From NCBI GenBank assembly GCA_028292665.1, contig JAQGLW010000180.1:1-64000 (forward strand): DNA of 64,000 nucleotides, in the 5' to 3' direction. Shown here piece by piece: positions 8,624-17,528 of the stretch. This DNA comes from Herminiimonas sp. (lineage in GTDB: Bacteria; Pseudomonadota; Gammaproteobacteria; Burkholderiales; Burkholderiaceae_D). The notes under the pieces are model-generated. The model saw only the letters and a list, made by a program, of their open reading frames with translations. It was not told the DNA's origin and searched no databases. Within the stretch, counting starts at the first letter, position 1; every line of letters starts with the position of its first letter. The position numbers and the translations under genes are program-made.

Positions 8624-9778
8624 TCAAACCGCAAGCTGAAAGACTTGGCGGCTGACTTCGGGCGTCACGTCGCCGTGTTCGCCCAATGCCGTCATGCCGT
8701 GCTCTTCGAGTTTCGCGATCAGCGCGGCAATGGAGTCGCCGCCAAGCTGGTAGTCGCGCAGACGAGTCCCGACGGTCATCCGCTCGAAGAACATGCGGGT
8801 CGCAGTGATCGCCGCGGTGATGCGCTCGTCTTCGGTGCCTTGCGTGATGTTCCAGACTCGCTCGGCGTACTGCAGCAGTTTCGCGCGCTTGGACTCGCGG
8901 CGCACGCTCAGCATCGCCGGCAGCACGATCGCGAGCGTTTGCGCGTGATCGAGTCCGTGCAGCGCGGTGATCTCGTGACCGAGCATATGCGTCGCCCAGT
9001 CCTGCGGCACGCCTGCGCCGATCAGGCCGTTCAGCGCCAGGGTCGCGGTCCACATCAGGTTTGCGCGCACGTCGTAATTGTGCGGTTCGGCGAGCGCCTG
9101 CGGGCCGATCTCGGTCAGCGTGATAAGCAGTCCTTCCGCAAAGCGGTCCTGGACCTTTGCATCGACCGGGTAGGTCAGGTATTGCTCGACGATATGGACG
9201 AACGCATCGACCACGCCGTTGGCGATTTGCCGCGGCGGCAATGAATAAGTCGTCGTCGGGTCGAGCACTGAAAAAAGCGGATAGGTCGCTTCGCTGCGAA
9301 ACGGCAGCTTGTCGCCTCTGGCACGGTAGGTGATGACGCCGCCATTGTTCATTTCCGAACCGGTCGCGGGCAGCGTCAGCACGCTGCCGAACGGCATCGC
9401 GTCATTCACGTGGGCCTGCCTGGCCAGGATGTCCCACGGTTCGCCGTCGAACTTCAGCGCTGCCGCGATGAATTTCGTACCGTCAATCACCGAGCCGCCG
9501 CCGACCGCCAGCAGGAAGTCGATTTGCTTCTCGCGTGCGAGCGCGACCGCTTGCATCAGGGTTTCGTAGGTCGGATTCGGCTCGATGCCGCCGAACATGA
9601 ACCATATGCGGTCACCAAGCGCCGCCTGCACTTGCGCGAGCACGCCGTTGCTCTTGATGCTGCCGCCGCCATAGGTGATCAGCACGCGCGCCTCGCGCGG
9701 CACTTCCGTATCGAGCGCGGCGATCTGGCCTTCGCCGAAAATGATTCTGGTTGGATTATGGAAAGTGAAGTTTTGCAT
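8624..9778 (-). CDS. yqhD: YqhD-like iron/zinc-containing alcohol dehydrogenase (aldehyde reductase)
   Basis: 384 residues and very close to the E. coli YqhD pattern throughout (YGGGS, GGIEPNP, AVGGGSVIDGTKFIAAA, GAGVPQDWATHMLGHE). The metal ligands fall at D191, H195, H264 and H278, each offset by three from the E. coli zinc ligands. GGGS segments bind NADPH. YqhD reduces a broad range of aldehydes and protects against lipid-peroxidation aldehydes and methylglyoxal. AAGGA precedes the start. First gene of a likely two-gene operon with the dehydrogenase downstream. Confidence 0.93.
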   Translation of the reverse strand: MQNFTFHNPTRIIFGEGQIAALDTEVPREARVLITYGGGSIKSNGVLAQVQAALGDRIWFMFGGIEPNPTYETLMQAVALAREKQIDFLLAVGGGSVIDGTKFIAAALKFDGEPWDILARQAHVNDAMPFGSVLTLPATGSEMNNGGVITYRARGDKLPFRSEATYPLFSVLDPTTTYSLPPRQIANGVVDAFVHIVEQYLTYPVDAKVQDRFAEGLLITLTEIGPQALAEPHNYDVRANLMWTATLALNGLIGAGVPQDWATHMLGHEITALHGLDHAQTLAIVLPAMLSVRRESKRAKLLQYAERVWNITQGTEDERITAAITATRMFFERMTVGTRLRDYQLGGDSIAALIAKLEEHGMTALGEHGDVTPEVSRQVFQLAV

Positions 9779-9891
9779 GGAATCCTTGCTGGTTAGATTC
9801 AGGATGTTGATTTGAAGAACGGATCGAACACGCCGAGCGCACCCAAGCTTTCAGCGGTTCGATCGAGTCTTCCAGCTTCATGCGCAACAGC

Positions 9892-10227
9892 CTAGTTCCC
9901 TTCGTAGAGCGGGTTGGGCGAAACATAGGCGGTTACCGTATGGTCGAGCAGACCCTGTGGCGTGACCCGGTTCAAATCGAACGACTCAACCGGGCCATCG
10001 AAATCCCAGGCGAAGGTCTTTCCGCCGACATCGAATTTGACAATCTGGCCGCCTTGCACGTTCACGTAACTGGTGTCGGGAGCAATCGTGATCGTGCGGT
10101 CGGCTGCCGTTGCCGGCACGGTTTCGCCGAGTAAATCGGCGCGTGTTGCAGCCATTGAAGATAGCGCCGAGAGGGACAGTGTCAATGCGAGAGCGGCGGG
10201 AACTAGCAATTTCAATTTCGTTTTCAT
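9892..10227 (-). CDS. CzcE-like periplasmic metal-binding protein
   Basis: 111 residues with a signal peptide ending at SSMA. The mature part (ADLLGETVPATAADRTITI, YVNVQGG, TFAWDFDG, TVYVSPNPLYEGN-like end) matches the pattern of CzcE-family proteins, which in Cupriavidus bind copper in the periplasm. His is scarce here, so metal binding is assumed from family only. It is 113 nt upstream of yqhD on the same strand and may be transcribed separately. Confidence 0.75.
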   Translation of the reverse strand: MKTKLKLLVPAALALTLSLSALSSMAATRADLLGETVPATAADRTITIAPDTSYVNVQGGQIVKFDVGGKTFAWDFDGPVESFDLNRVTPQGLLDHTVTAYVSPNPLYEGN

Positions 10228-10747
10228 CGTGTACTCCAGTAAAAAAAAGAAGGAATGGTGCAGCTCCGGGTTTGTGAAGAGCTGTAGGCGTACTTTGCGC
10301 GCTGGCTGGTTAAGATTGGATTGACGGTTCGTTAACGATTATTAATTTGCGCGCCGGACAGAAGTTGTTCGACCATGCATGCACGATGCGCCGGAGAACA
10401 AGAGCGCAAGCCATCGACAGTCACTCGCAGTAAAGATGAATCGGCGTCCTCGAAAGATCCTGGATTTCACACGCCGGCGAGTAAACTCAATGCCGTGCTG
10501 CAATGACAGTGTGAACTCACCGCTGTTTGTTCCCGATTGTTGAAAATTACGAAAGCGCTTTGCTTCGGATTGCATTGAATCAAATGCGAACGCAGAGGAA
10601 ACGAAAGAGCTGAAAACCAACGCAATCGCGCCGTTCCTCCAGGCCTCGGCGCTATCGGAAATAGTCTGCGATGGTTTGATGTTTCACAACGGATGAGCGT
10701 TTGATTGACTCAATATGGTTCAAGTGCCGAACCATAAGGAGGTGAAA
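10228..10747. other. Gene-free stretch, 520 nt
   Basis: Divergent promoter region between the CzcE-like gene and the universal stress protein gene. It contains small palindromes (TCGTTAACGA at 10329-10338 and ATTGACTCAAT at 10704-10714). No credible coding frame or RNA gene. Confidence 0.5.
10704..10714. promoter_or_regulatory. Small palindrome upstream of universal stress protein gene
   Basis: ATTGA-C-TCAAT is a perfect 11-bp palindrome 33 nt before the start codon. It resembles an FNR site but the half-sites are one base too close for FNR, so the regulator is unknown. Confidence 0.25.
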
Positions 10748-11185
10748 ATGTTTCACCGTATTCTGCTGCCAACCGATGGATCGCCGTTATCCGAAGCTGC
10801 GGTGCAAAAGGGGATACAGCTGGCTAAAACGATCAATGCCAAAGTGATCGGCTTCCATGTAATTCCCGAATTTCACGTGATTACACTCAGCCCTGTGATG
10901 CTGGAAGATACCGAAGATGAGTTCGCAAGAGAATGCAAGGCAAAAGCAGAGCAGTATCTTGCATTCATCGAAAAGAATGCATCGGAGGCCGGTGTGCCGT
11001 GCGAATCGGCTTATGTCGTCAACGACCACCCGGAGGAGGCGATAACGCAGTTCGCCAAAGAGACAGGGTGCGACCTTGTTGCAATGGCATCGCACGGCCG
11101 AAGCGGCGTAAGAAACATATTGGTCGGCAGTGTCACTCAGAAGGTTTTGGCTCTCGCCGCTTCCCCTGTGCTGGTGTTCCGATGA
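10748..11185 (+). CDS. Universal stress protein, UspA family
   Basis: 145 residues, one UspA domain. Begins MFHRILLPTDGS; the ATP-binding-type signature SHGRSG plus LVGSVTQKVL is present at the C-terminal end. ATP-binding USPs act as cytoplasmic stress and dormancy factors. The ATG at 10748 is chosen over the upstream start because AGGAGGTG lies just before it. Monocistronic. Confidence 0.92.
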   Translation: MFHRILLPTDGSPLSEAAVQKGIQLAKTINAKVIGFHVIPEFHVITLSPVMLEDTEDEFARECKAKAEQYLAFIEKNASEAGVPCESAYVVNDHPEEAITQFAKETGCDLVAMASHGRSGVRNILVGSVTQKVLALAASPVLVFR

Positions 11186-11337
11186 ACGCGGCAACATCGA
11201 TCGAAACATGATATTGCACGGCGAGACAGCCTCCGTTGACAAGATCGTTGCGCAGTACAAAAGCAGCGGAGTAGTGGAGCATCGGACGTGGCTTCGCTAT
11301 TGCGCAACTGCCCGGCGCTCCATGCTGCCGGCGGCAT

Positions 11338-12321
11338 TTATTTGCCGAAAGCGCGTTCGTAGAAGCGGCTGTCAATGTATTTGTACGGATCGCTTAACTG
11401 CTTCTGCGGCTGGCCGTATTTACTGCGCAGCACCAGCACGGTCTTGATACCGTCAACGTTGAACGCCGGATCGCGTTGCAATCCATTGGACAATAGCTGG
11501 CTCAGTGCCGACTTTGCCAGCTCGGGCGTCATGTCGCGGATATTGGCGACGAGCAGCGCTTCGGCGACCGCACGATTTTTCGGATCGAAAATCCATTCCA
11601 CGCCGCTGCGATAGGCGCGGATGAAATTGATCAGCACTTCTTCGTTCCTCGATGCCCAGCGGCGGGTGGCGACGCCTACCGTTCCCTGATATTTGCCGAG
11701 CGCGTCGCCCTCGGCAAGCACATTGAATCCGCGATCCCGTGCAATGAGGTCGAACGGCGTGCGCAGCAGGGTGCCGTCATTCTTTCCTTGCATCAATGCA
11801 GTAAAGCGGTTTCCGGTGCCGCCTGCGCGGACGAACTTGACCTCGTCCTGCGCAAGGCCCTTGCTTGCGACATAGTCGCGCAACACAAAAGCAAAGCCGG
11901 TTGTCATCGCATCGACCGACAAGGTTTTGCCTTTGAGATCGGCGGGCGTCTTGATTGCCGGCGCAGCCACTACCGACAACAAGCCGTTGTCGCCTCCCAT
12001 GAAAGCGAACAGGTCCGGCTGCTCGACGGGAACTTCGCCTTGCCCTTCCTGATACGCAATGACATTATCGATGCCGGCAAATGCCAGATCGTATTTCCCG
12101 GCCAGCAAGCCGGTCACCAGATTGACCGAATTTGGCGTGAAACTCAGATCGACATTGAGCTTGTTCGCCTCGAAAAATCCCTGGCGCTGGGCCGCCCAGA
12201 TCGGCAGGTTCCAGCCGCCGTCAAAGGCAACCAGTTTTAACGAAGCAAGTTTATCGGCCTGCGCAAAGCAGGACAGATGACAGGCTAACGCCAACAGCGC
12301 CGCGCATATGCGTAACATCAT
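11338..12321 (-). CDS. ABC transporter substrate-binding protein, NMT1/SsuA-like
   Basis: 327 residues with a signal peptide (MMLRICAALLALACHLSCFA). NMT1/THI5-type features: KLVAFDGGWNLPIWAAQRQGFF near the N-terminus, FTPNSVNLVTGLLAGKYDLAFAG after it. This class binds sulfonates, pyrimidine precursors, aromatic or similar small ligands. It lies 11 nt downstream of the LacI-type regulator on the same strand, so the two are one operon. No permease or ATPase is adjacent. Ligand unknown; the neighbouring dioxygenase cluster suggests an aromatic or ring-derived compound. Confidence 0.88.
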   Translation of the reverse strand: MMLRICAALLALACHLSCFAQADKLASLKLVAFDGGWNLPIWAAQRQGFFEANKLNVDLSFTPNSVNLVTGLLAGKYDLAFAGIDNVIAYQEGQGEVPVEQPDLFAFMGGDNGLLSVVAAPAIKTPADLKGKTLSVDAMTTGFAFVLRDYVASKGLAQDEVKFVRAGGTGNRFTALMQGKNDGTLLRTPFDLIARDRGFNVLAEGDALGKYQGTVGVATRRWASRNEEVLINFIRAYRSGVEWIFDPKNRAVAEALLVANIRDMTPELAKSALSQLLSNGLQRDPAFNVDGIKTVLVLRSKYGQPQKQLSDPYKYIDSRFYERAFGK

Positions 12322-12332
12322 TTGATTGTCTC

Positions 12333-13376
12333 CTATTGGTTTTTTTTACGGGGTGAAGCAGTGGACTTCCGCACCATCAGTTCCGGCGCCAGCGTAATGC
12401 GCACGGGAGCCATATCCGGCTGTTGCAGGTGATTTAACAGCAGACGGGCCGCCTGGCGGCCCATCTCGCGATGCTGGATGCGCAGCGATGTCAACGGAGG
12501 CGCCAGCATGTCGATCAGCGGCATGTCGTTGTGGCCGATGATCGAGATATCGCCGGGACAGCGCAGACCGCGGGCTGCGAGAATGTCGTAACAGCCGAGC
12601 GCGATCAGATCATTGCCGGCGATGATGGCTGTCACGCCGTCATGCTTGTCGAGCAGGGCGGCACAGGACCTGGCGCCCGCTTCGCGGGTGAAGTCGCTGC
12701 ATTCCACGACCGCGGCCGGCTTCAACCGGCGGGATTCCATCGCCAGCCTGAAGCCCTGTTCCCGCATGGCGCCGGTTGCCAGCCGCGTGGGGCCGGAGAG
12801 GTGGGCAATACGCTTATGGCCAAGGTCGGACAAATGATCCACTGCCAGCTTCATCGAAAGAAAATCGTCATTGACGACTTCTGGAACATGACGCGCATCT
12901 TCGCCGCGGTTGACCAGCACCGCCGGCATGCCTTCCTGCAAGCAGCGCTGCACCAGGAAATCCTGGCGCGAGGCAGTGGCGATGACGAGACCGTCCACCA
13001 TGCTGCCAATCATGCGCTCCAGCAATCGATCCTGTTCTGCGGGCGTGCCGCCGGTGTTGGCTACCAGGACCGAAAATCCGGCGCCGCTGAGTTCCTCTTC
13101 CAAACCACGCACGATCGGCGAGAAAACCGGATTGGTTATATCGGGCAGCAACATTCCGATCAACTGCGAGCGGCCGCCGCGCAATGCAGATGCGGCCTTG
13201 TTGCGGCGGTAGCCCAGATGCTTGGCGGAAGCCATCACGCGTTTGATCACTTCTTCCCCGAGCAGATGCCGGGTGTCCGGGTTCAGCGCGCGCGACACCG
13301 TCGAGGCGTTGACCTCGGCATGCTGAGCAACGTCGCGGATAGTAGGGCGTTTGCGCTGAATAACGGAATCGTTCAT
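12333..13376 (-). CDS. LacI-family transcriptional regulator
   Basis: 347 residues. N-terminal helix-turn-helix RPTIRDVAQHAEVNASTVSR with the family hinge region after it, then a periplasmic-binding-protein-like sensor domain (IGMLLPDITNPVFSPIV, GNDLIALG, ISIIGHNDMPLIDMLAPPLT). Normal length. Start chosen at MNDSVIQRK; an upstream start would overlap the promoter. It is divergent from the dioxygenase operon, with two LacI-type palindromes between. Probably represses the catabolic operon and itself until an inducer binds. Confidence 0.92.
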   Translation of the reverse strand: MNDSVIQRKRPTIRDVAQHAEVNASTVSRALNPDTRHLLGEEVIKRVMASAKHLGYRRNKAASALRGGRSQLIGMLLPDITNPVFSPIVRGLEEELSGAGFSVLVANTGGTPAEQDRLLERMIGSMVDGLVIATASRQDFLVQRCLQEGMPAVLVNRGEDARHVPEVVNDDFLSMKLAVDHLSDLGHKRIAHLSGPTRLATGAMREQGFRLAMESRRLKPAAVVECSDFTREAGARSCAALLDKHDGVTAIIAGNDLIALGCYDILAARGLRCPGDISIIGHNDMPLIDMLAPPLTSLRIQHREMGRQAARLLLNHLQQPDMAPVRITLAPELMVRKSTASPRKKNQ

Positions 13377-13391
13377 ATTGATGTGAAATTG

Positions 13392-13405
13392 TGCAATCGT
13401 TTGCA
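13392..13405. promoter_or_regulatory. LacI-type operator, regulator-proximal
   Basis: TGCAATCGTTTGCA is a near-perfect palindrome with a central CG, the hallmark of LacI/GalR operators. It lies 16 nt before the regulator start codon, suggesting autoregulation. Confidence 0.6.
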
Positions 13406-13459
13406 ATCGGAAATGCAGTTCCTTCCAATATAGCGCCTACAAGCCTAACATGTAAAGGA

Positions 13460-13488
13460 TTGACAAGAGATCGGCGATGCGGCAATCT
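13460..13488 (+). promoter_or_regulatory. Probable promoter of dioxygenase operon
   Basis: A perfect TTGACA -35 (13460-13465) is followed after 17 nt by CAATCT, a weak -10, next to the LacI-type operator at 13488-13505. A repressor there would block transcription start. Confidence 0.4.
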
Positions 13489-13505
13489 ATGCATACGTTT
13501 GCATA
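13488..13505. promoter_or_regulatory. LacI-type operator, dioxygenase-proximal
   Basis: TATGCATACGTTTGCATA: 18-bp near-perfect palindrome around a central CG, sharing the GTTTGCA half with the other site 83 nt away. It sits just before the dioxygenase start codon, over the presumed transcription start. Confidence 0.65.
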
Positions 13506-13519
13506 AAATTGGAACCAAG

Positions 13520-14431
13520 ATGAGCGCTTCCTTGCAACAGAATTCCGCGCATCCGGACGGCATAGTGCGCGGCGAATCGTCTCTGACGGATATTGTGCTG
13601 CGGGCGATGGCCGGCACACCGGATTCGCGCCTGCTGGAAATTTTCACCGCTCTGGTCAAGCATGCGCATGCTTTCGTTCGCGAAACCAGGATCACGGAAG
13701 AGGAGTTCGAAAAAGGCATCGATTTCCTGGTCCGCATCGGGCAGGCGACCGGCCCCAGCAAAAATGAAGGCGTGCTGCTGGCCGATCTTCTTGGCATATC
13801 GACCTTGGTGTCCTTGCTCAACAGCAGGCGCGGCAATGAGGTGACTGCATCGACCTTGCTGGGCCCGTTCTGGCGCGCGAACGCGCCGCGCTGCAATCCG
13901 GGCGACGATATTGTGCGCGGCGCGACCGAGGGCATCCCGCTGCTGGTCAGCGGACGCGTCACCGACGATAAAGGCAGGCCGCTTGCCGGTGCGGACGTGG
14001 ATGTCTGGCAGGCATCGCCGGTCGGATATTACGAAAACCAGGATCCCGATCAACCGGACATGAATCTGCGCGGTCTGTTTACGACGGATAACGATGGACG
14101 CTTTCACTTCAGGACAGTGCGCCCGGCCGGTTATCCGGTTCCCACCGATGGGCCTTGCGGCGAATTGCTGCATGCGCAGAAGCGTCATCCTTACCGTCCG
14201 GCGCACCTGCATTTCATGATATCTGCCTCGGGCTGCAAGACCCTGGTGACGCAGGTCTTCGCCGACGATTCCGAGCATCTGAATTCGGACGCCGTGTTTG
14301 CCGTGCTGGAGCAGCTGGTGGGCAATTTCGAACAATACACCGATGCGAGCGGCAAGCCCTGCGCCACATTGCGCTACGACTTTGTGCTGGAGCCGGGCAT
14401 CCGGACATTTCCGACACCTCCCATTCCTTAG
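13520..14431 (+). CDS. Intradiol ring-cleavage dioxygenase (hydroxyquinol/catechol 1,2-dioxygenase family)
   Basis: 303 residues. N-terminal dimerisation domain (about 20-120; ending STLLGPFWR), then the catalytic beta-sandwich. The Fe(III) ligands expected for the family are present: Tyr170/171 in GYYENQ, Tyr205 in RPAGYPVP, His229 and His231 in RPAHLHF. Such enzymes cleave catechol-type rings between the hydroxyls to muconates or maleylacetate. First gene of a five- to six-gene plus-strand operon under LacI control. Substrate specificity (hydroxyquinol versus catechol) is not decidable by eye. Start ATG chosen to match conserved length. Confidence 0.88.
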   Translation: MSASLQQNSAHPDGIVRGESSLTDIVLRAMAGTPDSRLLEIFTALVKHAHAFVRETRITEEEFEKGIDFLVRIGQATGPSKNEGVLLADLLGISTLVSLLNSRRGNEVTASTLLGPFWRANAPRCNPGDDIVRGATEGIPLLVSGRVTDDKGRPLAGADVDVWQASPVGYYENQDPDQPDMNLRGLFTTDNDGRFHFRTVRPAGYPVPTDGPCGELLHAQKRHPYRPAHLHFMISASGCKTLVTQVFADDSEHLNSDAVFAVLEQLVGNFEQYTDASGKPCATLRYDFVLEPGIRTFPTPPIP

Positions 14432-14439
14432 GACAGCCC

Positions 14440-15213
14440 TTGAACAACTCGATAGACATTGAACGCGCGCCGCGGATGCGCCTGGATGGATCGGTCGCCG
14501 TCATTGCCGGCGGCATGGGCGCGATCGGCCGCGCCAGCGCCCGGCGGCTGGCCGCACTCGGTGCGCACGTCGTGGTGCTGCATCGCGGCGCCGAAGACGC
14601 GGCGAATGAATTCCTGAAGACGCTGCCCGGTCGGCATGCGCAGGTGCCCGCTTCCATCACCGATAGCGAACAGCTGAAAAAAGCAGCGGAAAAGGTGCGT
14701 GAGCATTTCGGGCGCGCCGATATTCTCGTCAACACCGCCGGTTTCACCAAACCTGTGCCGGCGGCTGATCTCGATGGCCTGACGGACGAGCTGATCGACG
14801 AAATTTTCGCCGCCAATTGGCGCGGCGTGTTCGCGACCATTCGCGCGTTTGCGCCAATGCTCAAGCAGTCTTCGGACGGGCTGATCGTCAATGTATCGTC
14901 GATTGCGGCTTCCACCGGCGTCGGCAGCAATATTGCGTATGCGGCCGCCAAGGCAGGCATCGATGTGATGGGCCGTTCGCTGGCGCGCAGCCTTGCGCCG
15001 GCGGTGAGGGTGCTGACAGTATCGCCGGGAGTCGTGGATTCCACCTTCGTTCCGGGGCGCGGTCCGGACTTCAATGAAAAGACGGCGGCCACCATGCCGC
15101 TCAAACGGGTCGGCACCGTGGAAGACGTCGCCGCCGCGATTGAAGCCTGCGCCACCACGCTGCGCTTCTCAACCGGCAATACCATCGTTGTCGATGGAGG
15201 GCGATCGCTGTGA
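14440..15213 (+). CDS. SDR-family oxidoreductase
   Basis: 257 residues from a TTG start preceded by AGGA; the first ATG is at 14476. Classical short-chain dehydrogenase: cofactor motif GGMGAIG, NTAG at about residue 90, catalytic Ser with YAAAK (Tyr-x3-Lys), C-terminal VDGGRSL. It may oxidise or reduce an intermediate of the ring-cleavage pathway. Starts 8 nt after the dioxygenase and overlaps the next gene by 4 nt, so it is firmly in the operon. Confidence 0.85.
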   Translation: MNNSIDIERAPRMRLDGSVAVIAGGMGAIGRASARRLAALGAHVVVLHRGAEDAANEFLKTLPGRHAQVPASITDSEQLKKAAEKVREHFGRADILVNTAGFTKPVPAADLDGLTDELIDEIFAANWRGVFATIRAFAPMLKQSSDGLIVNVSSIAASTGVGSNIAYAAAKAGIDVMGRSLARSLAPAVRVLTVSPGVVDSTFVPGRGPDFNEKTAATMPLKRVGTVEDVAAAIEACATTLRFSTGNTIVVDGGRSL

Positions 15214-16118
15214 TCCGGCAAAAAACATTTATCACCTGCGCCGTGACGGGCAACCTGGTCAAGCCGGAGCAGACGCCTTATCTGCCGATTACGCCGGAAC
15301 AGATTGCGAATGAATGCCTGGCGGCGGAAGCGAGCGGCGCAGCCGTAGTGCATATTCATGTGCGCGATCCGCAAACAGGCAAGCCTTCGATGGATGTGGA
15401 GCTGTATCGCGATGTCGTGGACCGCATCCGCTTGCGCTCGCCCGAGCTGATCATCAATCTGACGACCGGACCGGGCGGACGCTTTATTCCCGGCGAAGAC
15501 GACCCGAAAGTATATGCGCCGGGCACCAGCCTGCTGCCGCCGCTGGAGCGCATCAAGCATGTCGAGGCATTGCGTCCCGATATCTGCTCGCTTGATCTCA
15601 ATACGATGAACAGCGGTCCGGATGTGGTCATCAACACACCGAAAAACGTGCGCAAGATGGCGTTGGCGATGCGCGCCGCCGGAGTGAAGCCGGAACTCGA
15701 AATATTCGATTCGGGCGATCTGAATCTGGCGCTCGACATGATCCGCGACGGCACGCTTCAGGGCCCCGGCATATACACCTTTGTGCTGGGCGTGAAATAC
15801 GGCTTCGCAGCGACGCCGGAGACGGTGATGTATGCGCGCGGCATGCTGCCTGCGGGCGCAATCTGGTCGGCGTTCGGCATCGGCCGGATGGAGTTTCCGA
15901 TTGTCGCGCAGTCATGGCTGCTGGGCGGCCATGTCCGTGTCGGCATGGAAGACAATATTTACCTCCAGCACGGCGTGCTTGCCAAGAGCAATGCGGAGCT
16001 GGTGGAGCGCGCCGCAAACATCATTCAACAAATGGGAGGCGAGATCGCCACTCCGCGTGAAGCCAGATCCATACTCGGCCTGCCAGCCGCAAATAACATA
16101 TCCGTTGCCATTCCCTGA
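15210..16118 (+). CDS. BKACE-family beta-keto acid cleavage enzyme (DUF849)
   Basis: 302 residues, GTG start overlapping the SDR stop. Family pattern: ITCAVTGN near the start, metal-binding HIHVRDPQTGKPS, NLTTGPGG, LDLNTMNSGPD, FDSGDL, GRMEFP, HVRVGMEDN, and a conserved end IATPREAR. BKACE enzymes (Kce is the prototype) condense a beta-keto acid with acetyl-CoA to give acetoacetate and a CoA ester, using zinc. Its presence next to a ring-cleaving dioxygenase suggests a beta-keto acid intermediate downstream of ring opening. Confidence 0.88.
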   Translation: MIRQKTFITCAVTGNLVKPEQTPYLPITPEQIANECLAAEASGAAVVHIHVRDPQTGKPSMDVELYRDVVDRIRLRSPELIINLTTGPGGRFIPGEDDPKVYAPGTSLLPPLERIKHVEALRPDICSLDLNTMNSGPDVVINTPKNVRKMALAMRAAGVKPELEIFDSGDLNLALDMIRDGTLQGPGIYTFVLGVKYGFAATPETVMYARGMLPAGAIWSAFGIGRMEFPIVAQSWLLGGHVRVGMEDNIYLQHGVLAKSNAELVERAANIIQQMGGEIATPREARSILGLPAANNISVAIP

Positions 16119-16130
16119 AGAAAAAATCAT

Positions 16131-17114
16131 ATGTCGTATCGCGCCATTCGTGTATCGCAAAAGGCTGCCTCGCTGGATGAGTTGAAAGTCGATCTGGTCG
16201 ACATGCCGTCTCCTCAGCCGAAAGCAGACGAGGTCGTCGTGGAAGTCAAAAGCGCAGGCATCAACCCGAGCGATGTAAAGGCCATGCTGGGCATGATGCC
16301 GCATGCAGTCTGGCCGAGAACGCCCGGACGCGACTATGCCGGCGTCGCCGTGTCCGGGCCGTCCGAACTGATCGGAAAAGAAGTATGGGGTACGGGCGGC
16401 GATCTCGGCATTCGCCGCGACGGCAGTCATGCGAGCCACCTGGTATTGCCGCGCGGCGCAATCAGGACCAAGCCTGCCGGCCTGTCGTTGCAGGCTGCAG
16501 GCGCGATCGGCGTCCCGTTTGTCACCGCGTTTGAAGGATTCCGCCGCAGCGGGCTCCCCAAGGCGGGCGACGCAGTCCTGATCTTCGGCGCCAGCGGCAA
16601 GGTCGGTCAAGCCGCAATTCAACTCGCCACTCAGGCAGGCGCCACCGTGTTCGCGGTGGAACGCTCCGGGCGGCCCTATCCCGGACATGCCAACGGCCCG
16701 ATTCATCTCATCAATGCAGCCAAGGTCGACGTTGCCGAATTCGTGCGCGACCATACCGGCGGCAAGGGAGCCTCGCTGGTCTACAATACTGTGGGCAGTC
16801 CGTACTTCGCGCAGGCCAATGCTGCAATGGCGCTTGGCGCCACCCAGATTTTCATTGCGACGCTCGACCGGGCGGTGCCCTTTGACATTCTGGCGTTCTA
16901 TCGCGGACAGCATACTTATGTGGGAATCGACACGCTGGCGCTGGACGCAAGCCGATGCGCCGCCATCCTCGACCAGATGCACGACGGTTTTGAAAAAGGC
17001 ACGCTGCGCGCTTTCGATGTCGGAAGCGACAATGTGCATTCGATCGACGATGCGATCAGCGGCTACAGGAAAGTAATGTCCGGCAACCGGGAAAGGGTGG
17101 TGCTCAAGCCATGA
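16131..17114 (+). CDS. MDR-family NADPH:quinone oxidoreductase / zinc-independent dehydrogenase
   Basis: 327 residues. GroES-like N-terminal half (GINPSDVKAMLG, PGRDYAGVAV) and a Rossmann half with GASGKVGQAAIQLA near residue 153. No structural-zinc cysteine cluster, so it belongs to the quinone-oxidoreductase/enoyl-reductase branch. Might reduce maleylacetate-like or enone intermediates; this is inference. 12 nt after BKACE; stop overlaps the cupin start by 4 nt. Confidence 0.85.
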   Translation: MSYRAIRVSQKAASLDELKVDLVDMPSPQPKADEVVVEVKSAGINPSDVKAMLGMMPHAVWPRTPGRDYAGVAVSGPSELIGKEVWGTGGDLGIRRDGSHASHLVLPRGAIRTKPAGLSLQAAGAIGVPFVTAFEGFRRSGLPKAGDAVLIFGASGKVGQAAIQLATQAGATVFAVERSGRPYPGHANGPIHLINAAKVDVAEFVRDHTGGKGASLVYNTVGSPYFAQANAAMALGATQIFIATLDRAVPFDILAFYRGQHTYVGIDTLALDASRCAAILDQMHDGFEKGTLRAFDVGSDNVHSIDDAISGYRKVMSGNRERVVLKP

Positions 17115-17458
17115 ATCTGACGAGAATACAAGAAGCTCCCGCCTACTATCCGCCCAATCACACCGACATGCGCTGCCTTCGGCTGCAGGGCAAGGAAGCA
17201 GGCCCCAGCGATACGCTTTGGCTCGGCATGTCGCAGTTGCTGCCGGGCGGCGAGACTTCTCTGGATGGTTCGGAAATCGAAAAACATTATGTGGTGGTCG
17301 AAGGCGAGGTGACGATCCGCACCGAACTTGACGGCGTGATTTCCGAGGAGCGCCTGGCGCGGCTCGACTCCTGCCGCATCGCGCCAGGCGAAAAACGCCA
17401 GCTCATCAATCGAACCAATCTGCCGGCAATCATCTTGCTTGCCATGCCGCTGGCCTGA
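17111..17458 (+). CDS. Cupin-domain protein
   Basis: 115 residues, single small beta-barrel: LPGGETSLDGSEIEKHYVVVEGEV followed by a second cupin-like motif region (IAPGEKRQLINRTN). One His in the first motif, so metal binding is possible but weak. Small cupins in catabolic operons act as isomerases, decarboxylases or sensors. Overlaps the MDR stop codon, so it is co-translated. Specific role unknown. Confidence 0.75.
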   Translation: MNLTRIQEAPAYYPPNHTDMRCLRLQGKEAGPSDTLWLGMSQLLPGGETSLDGSEIEKHYVVVEGEVTIRTELDGVISEERLARLDSCRIAPGEKRQLINRTNLPAIILLAMPLA

Positions 17459-17528
17459 TACCGCAGGAAACAGCGCCGCAGAACGCTGCCTGCACCGACT
17501 TGCGTTACCCAACACAAAGGAGACAATA

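Noticed and set aside
10701-10714. FNR-like box before the universal stress protein
   Set aside because: TTGA and TCAA are separated by five bases, FNR needs six; listed only as a small palindrome.
14214-15560. 448-codon minus-strand frame over dioxygenase, SDR and BKACE genes
   Set aside because: Shadow of three well-supported genes; low-complexity Ser/Arg-rich translation.
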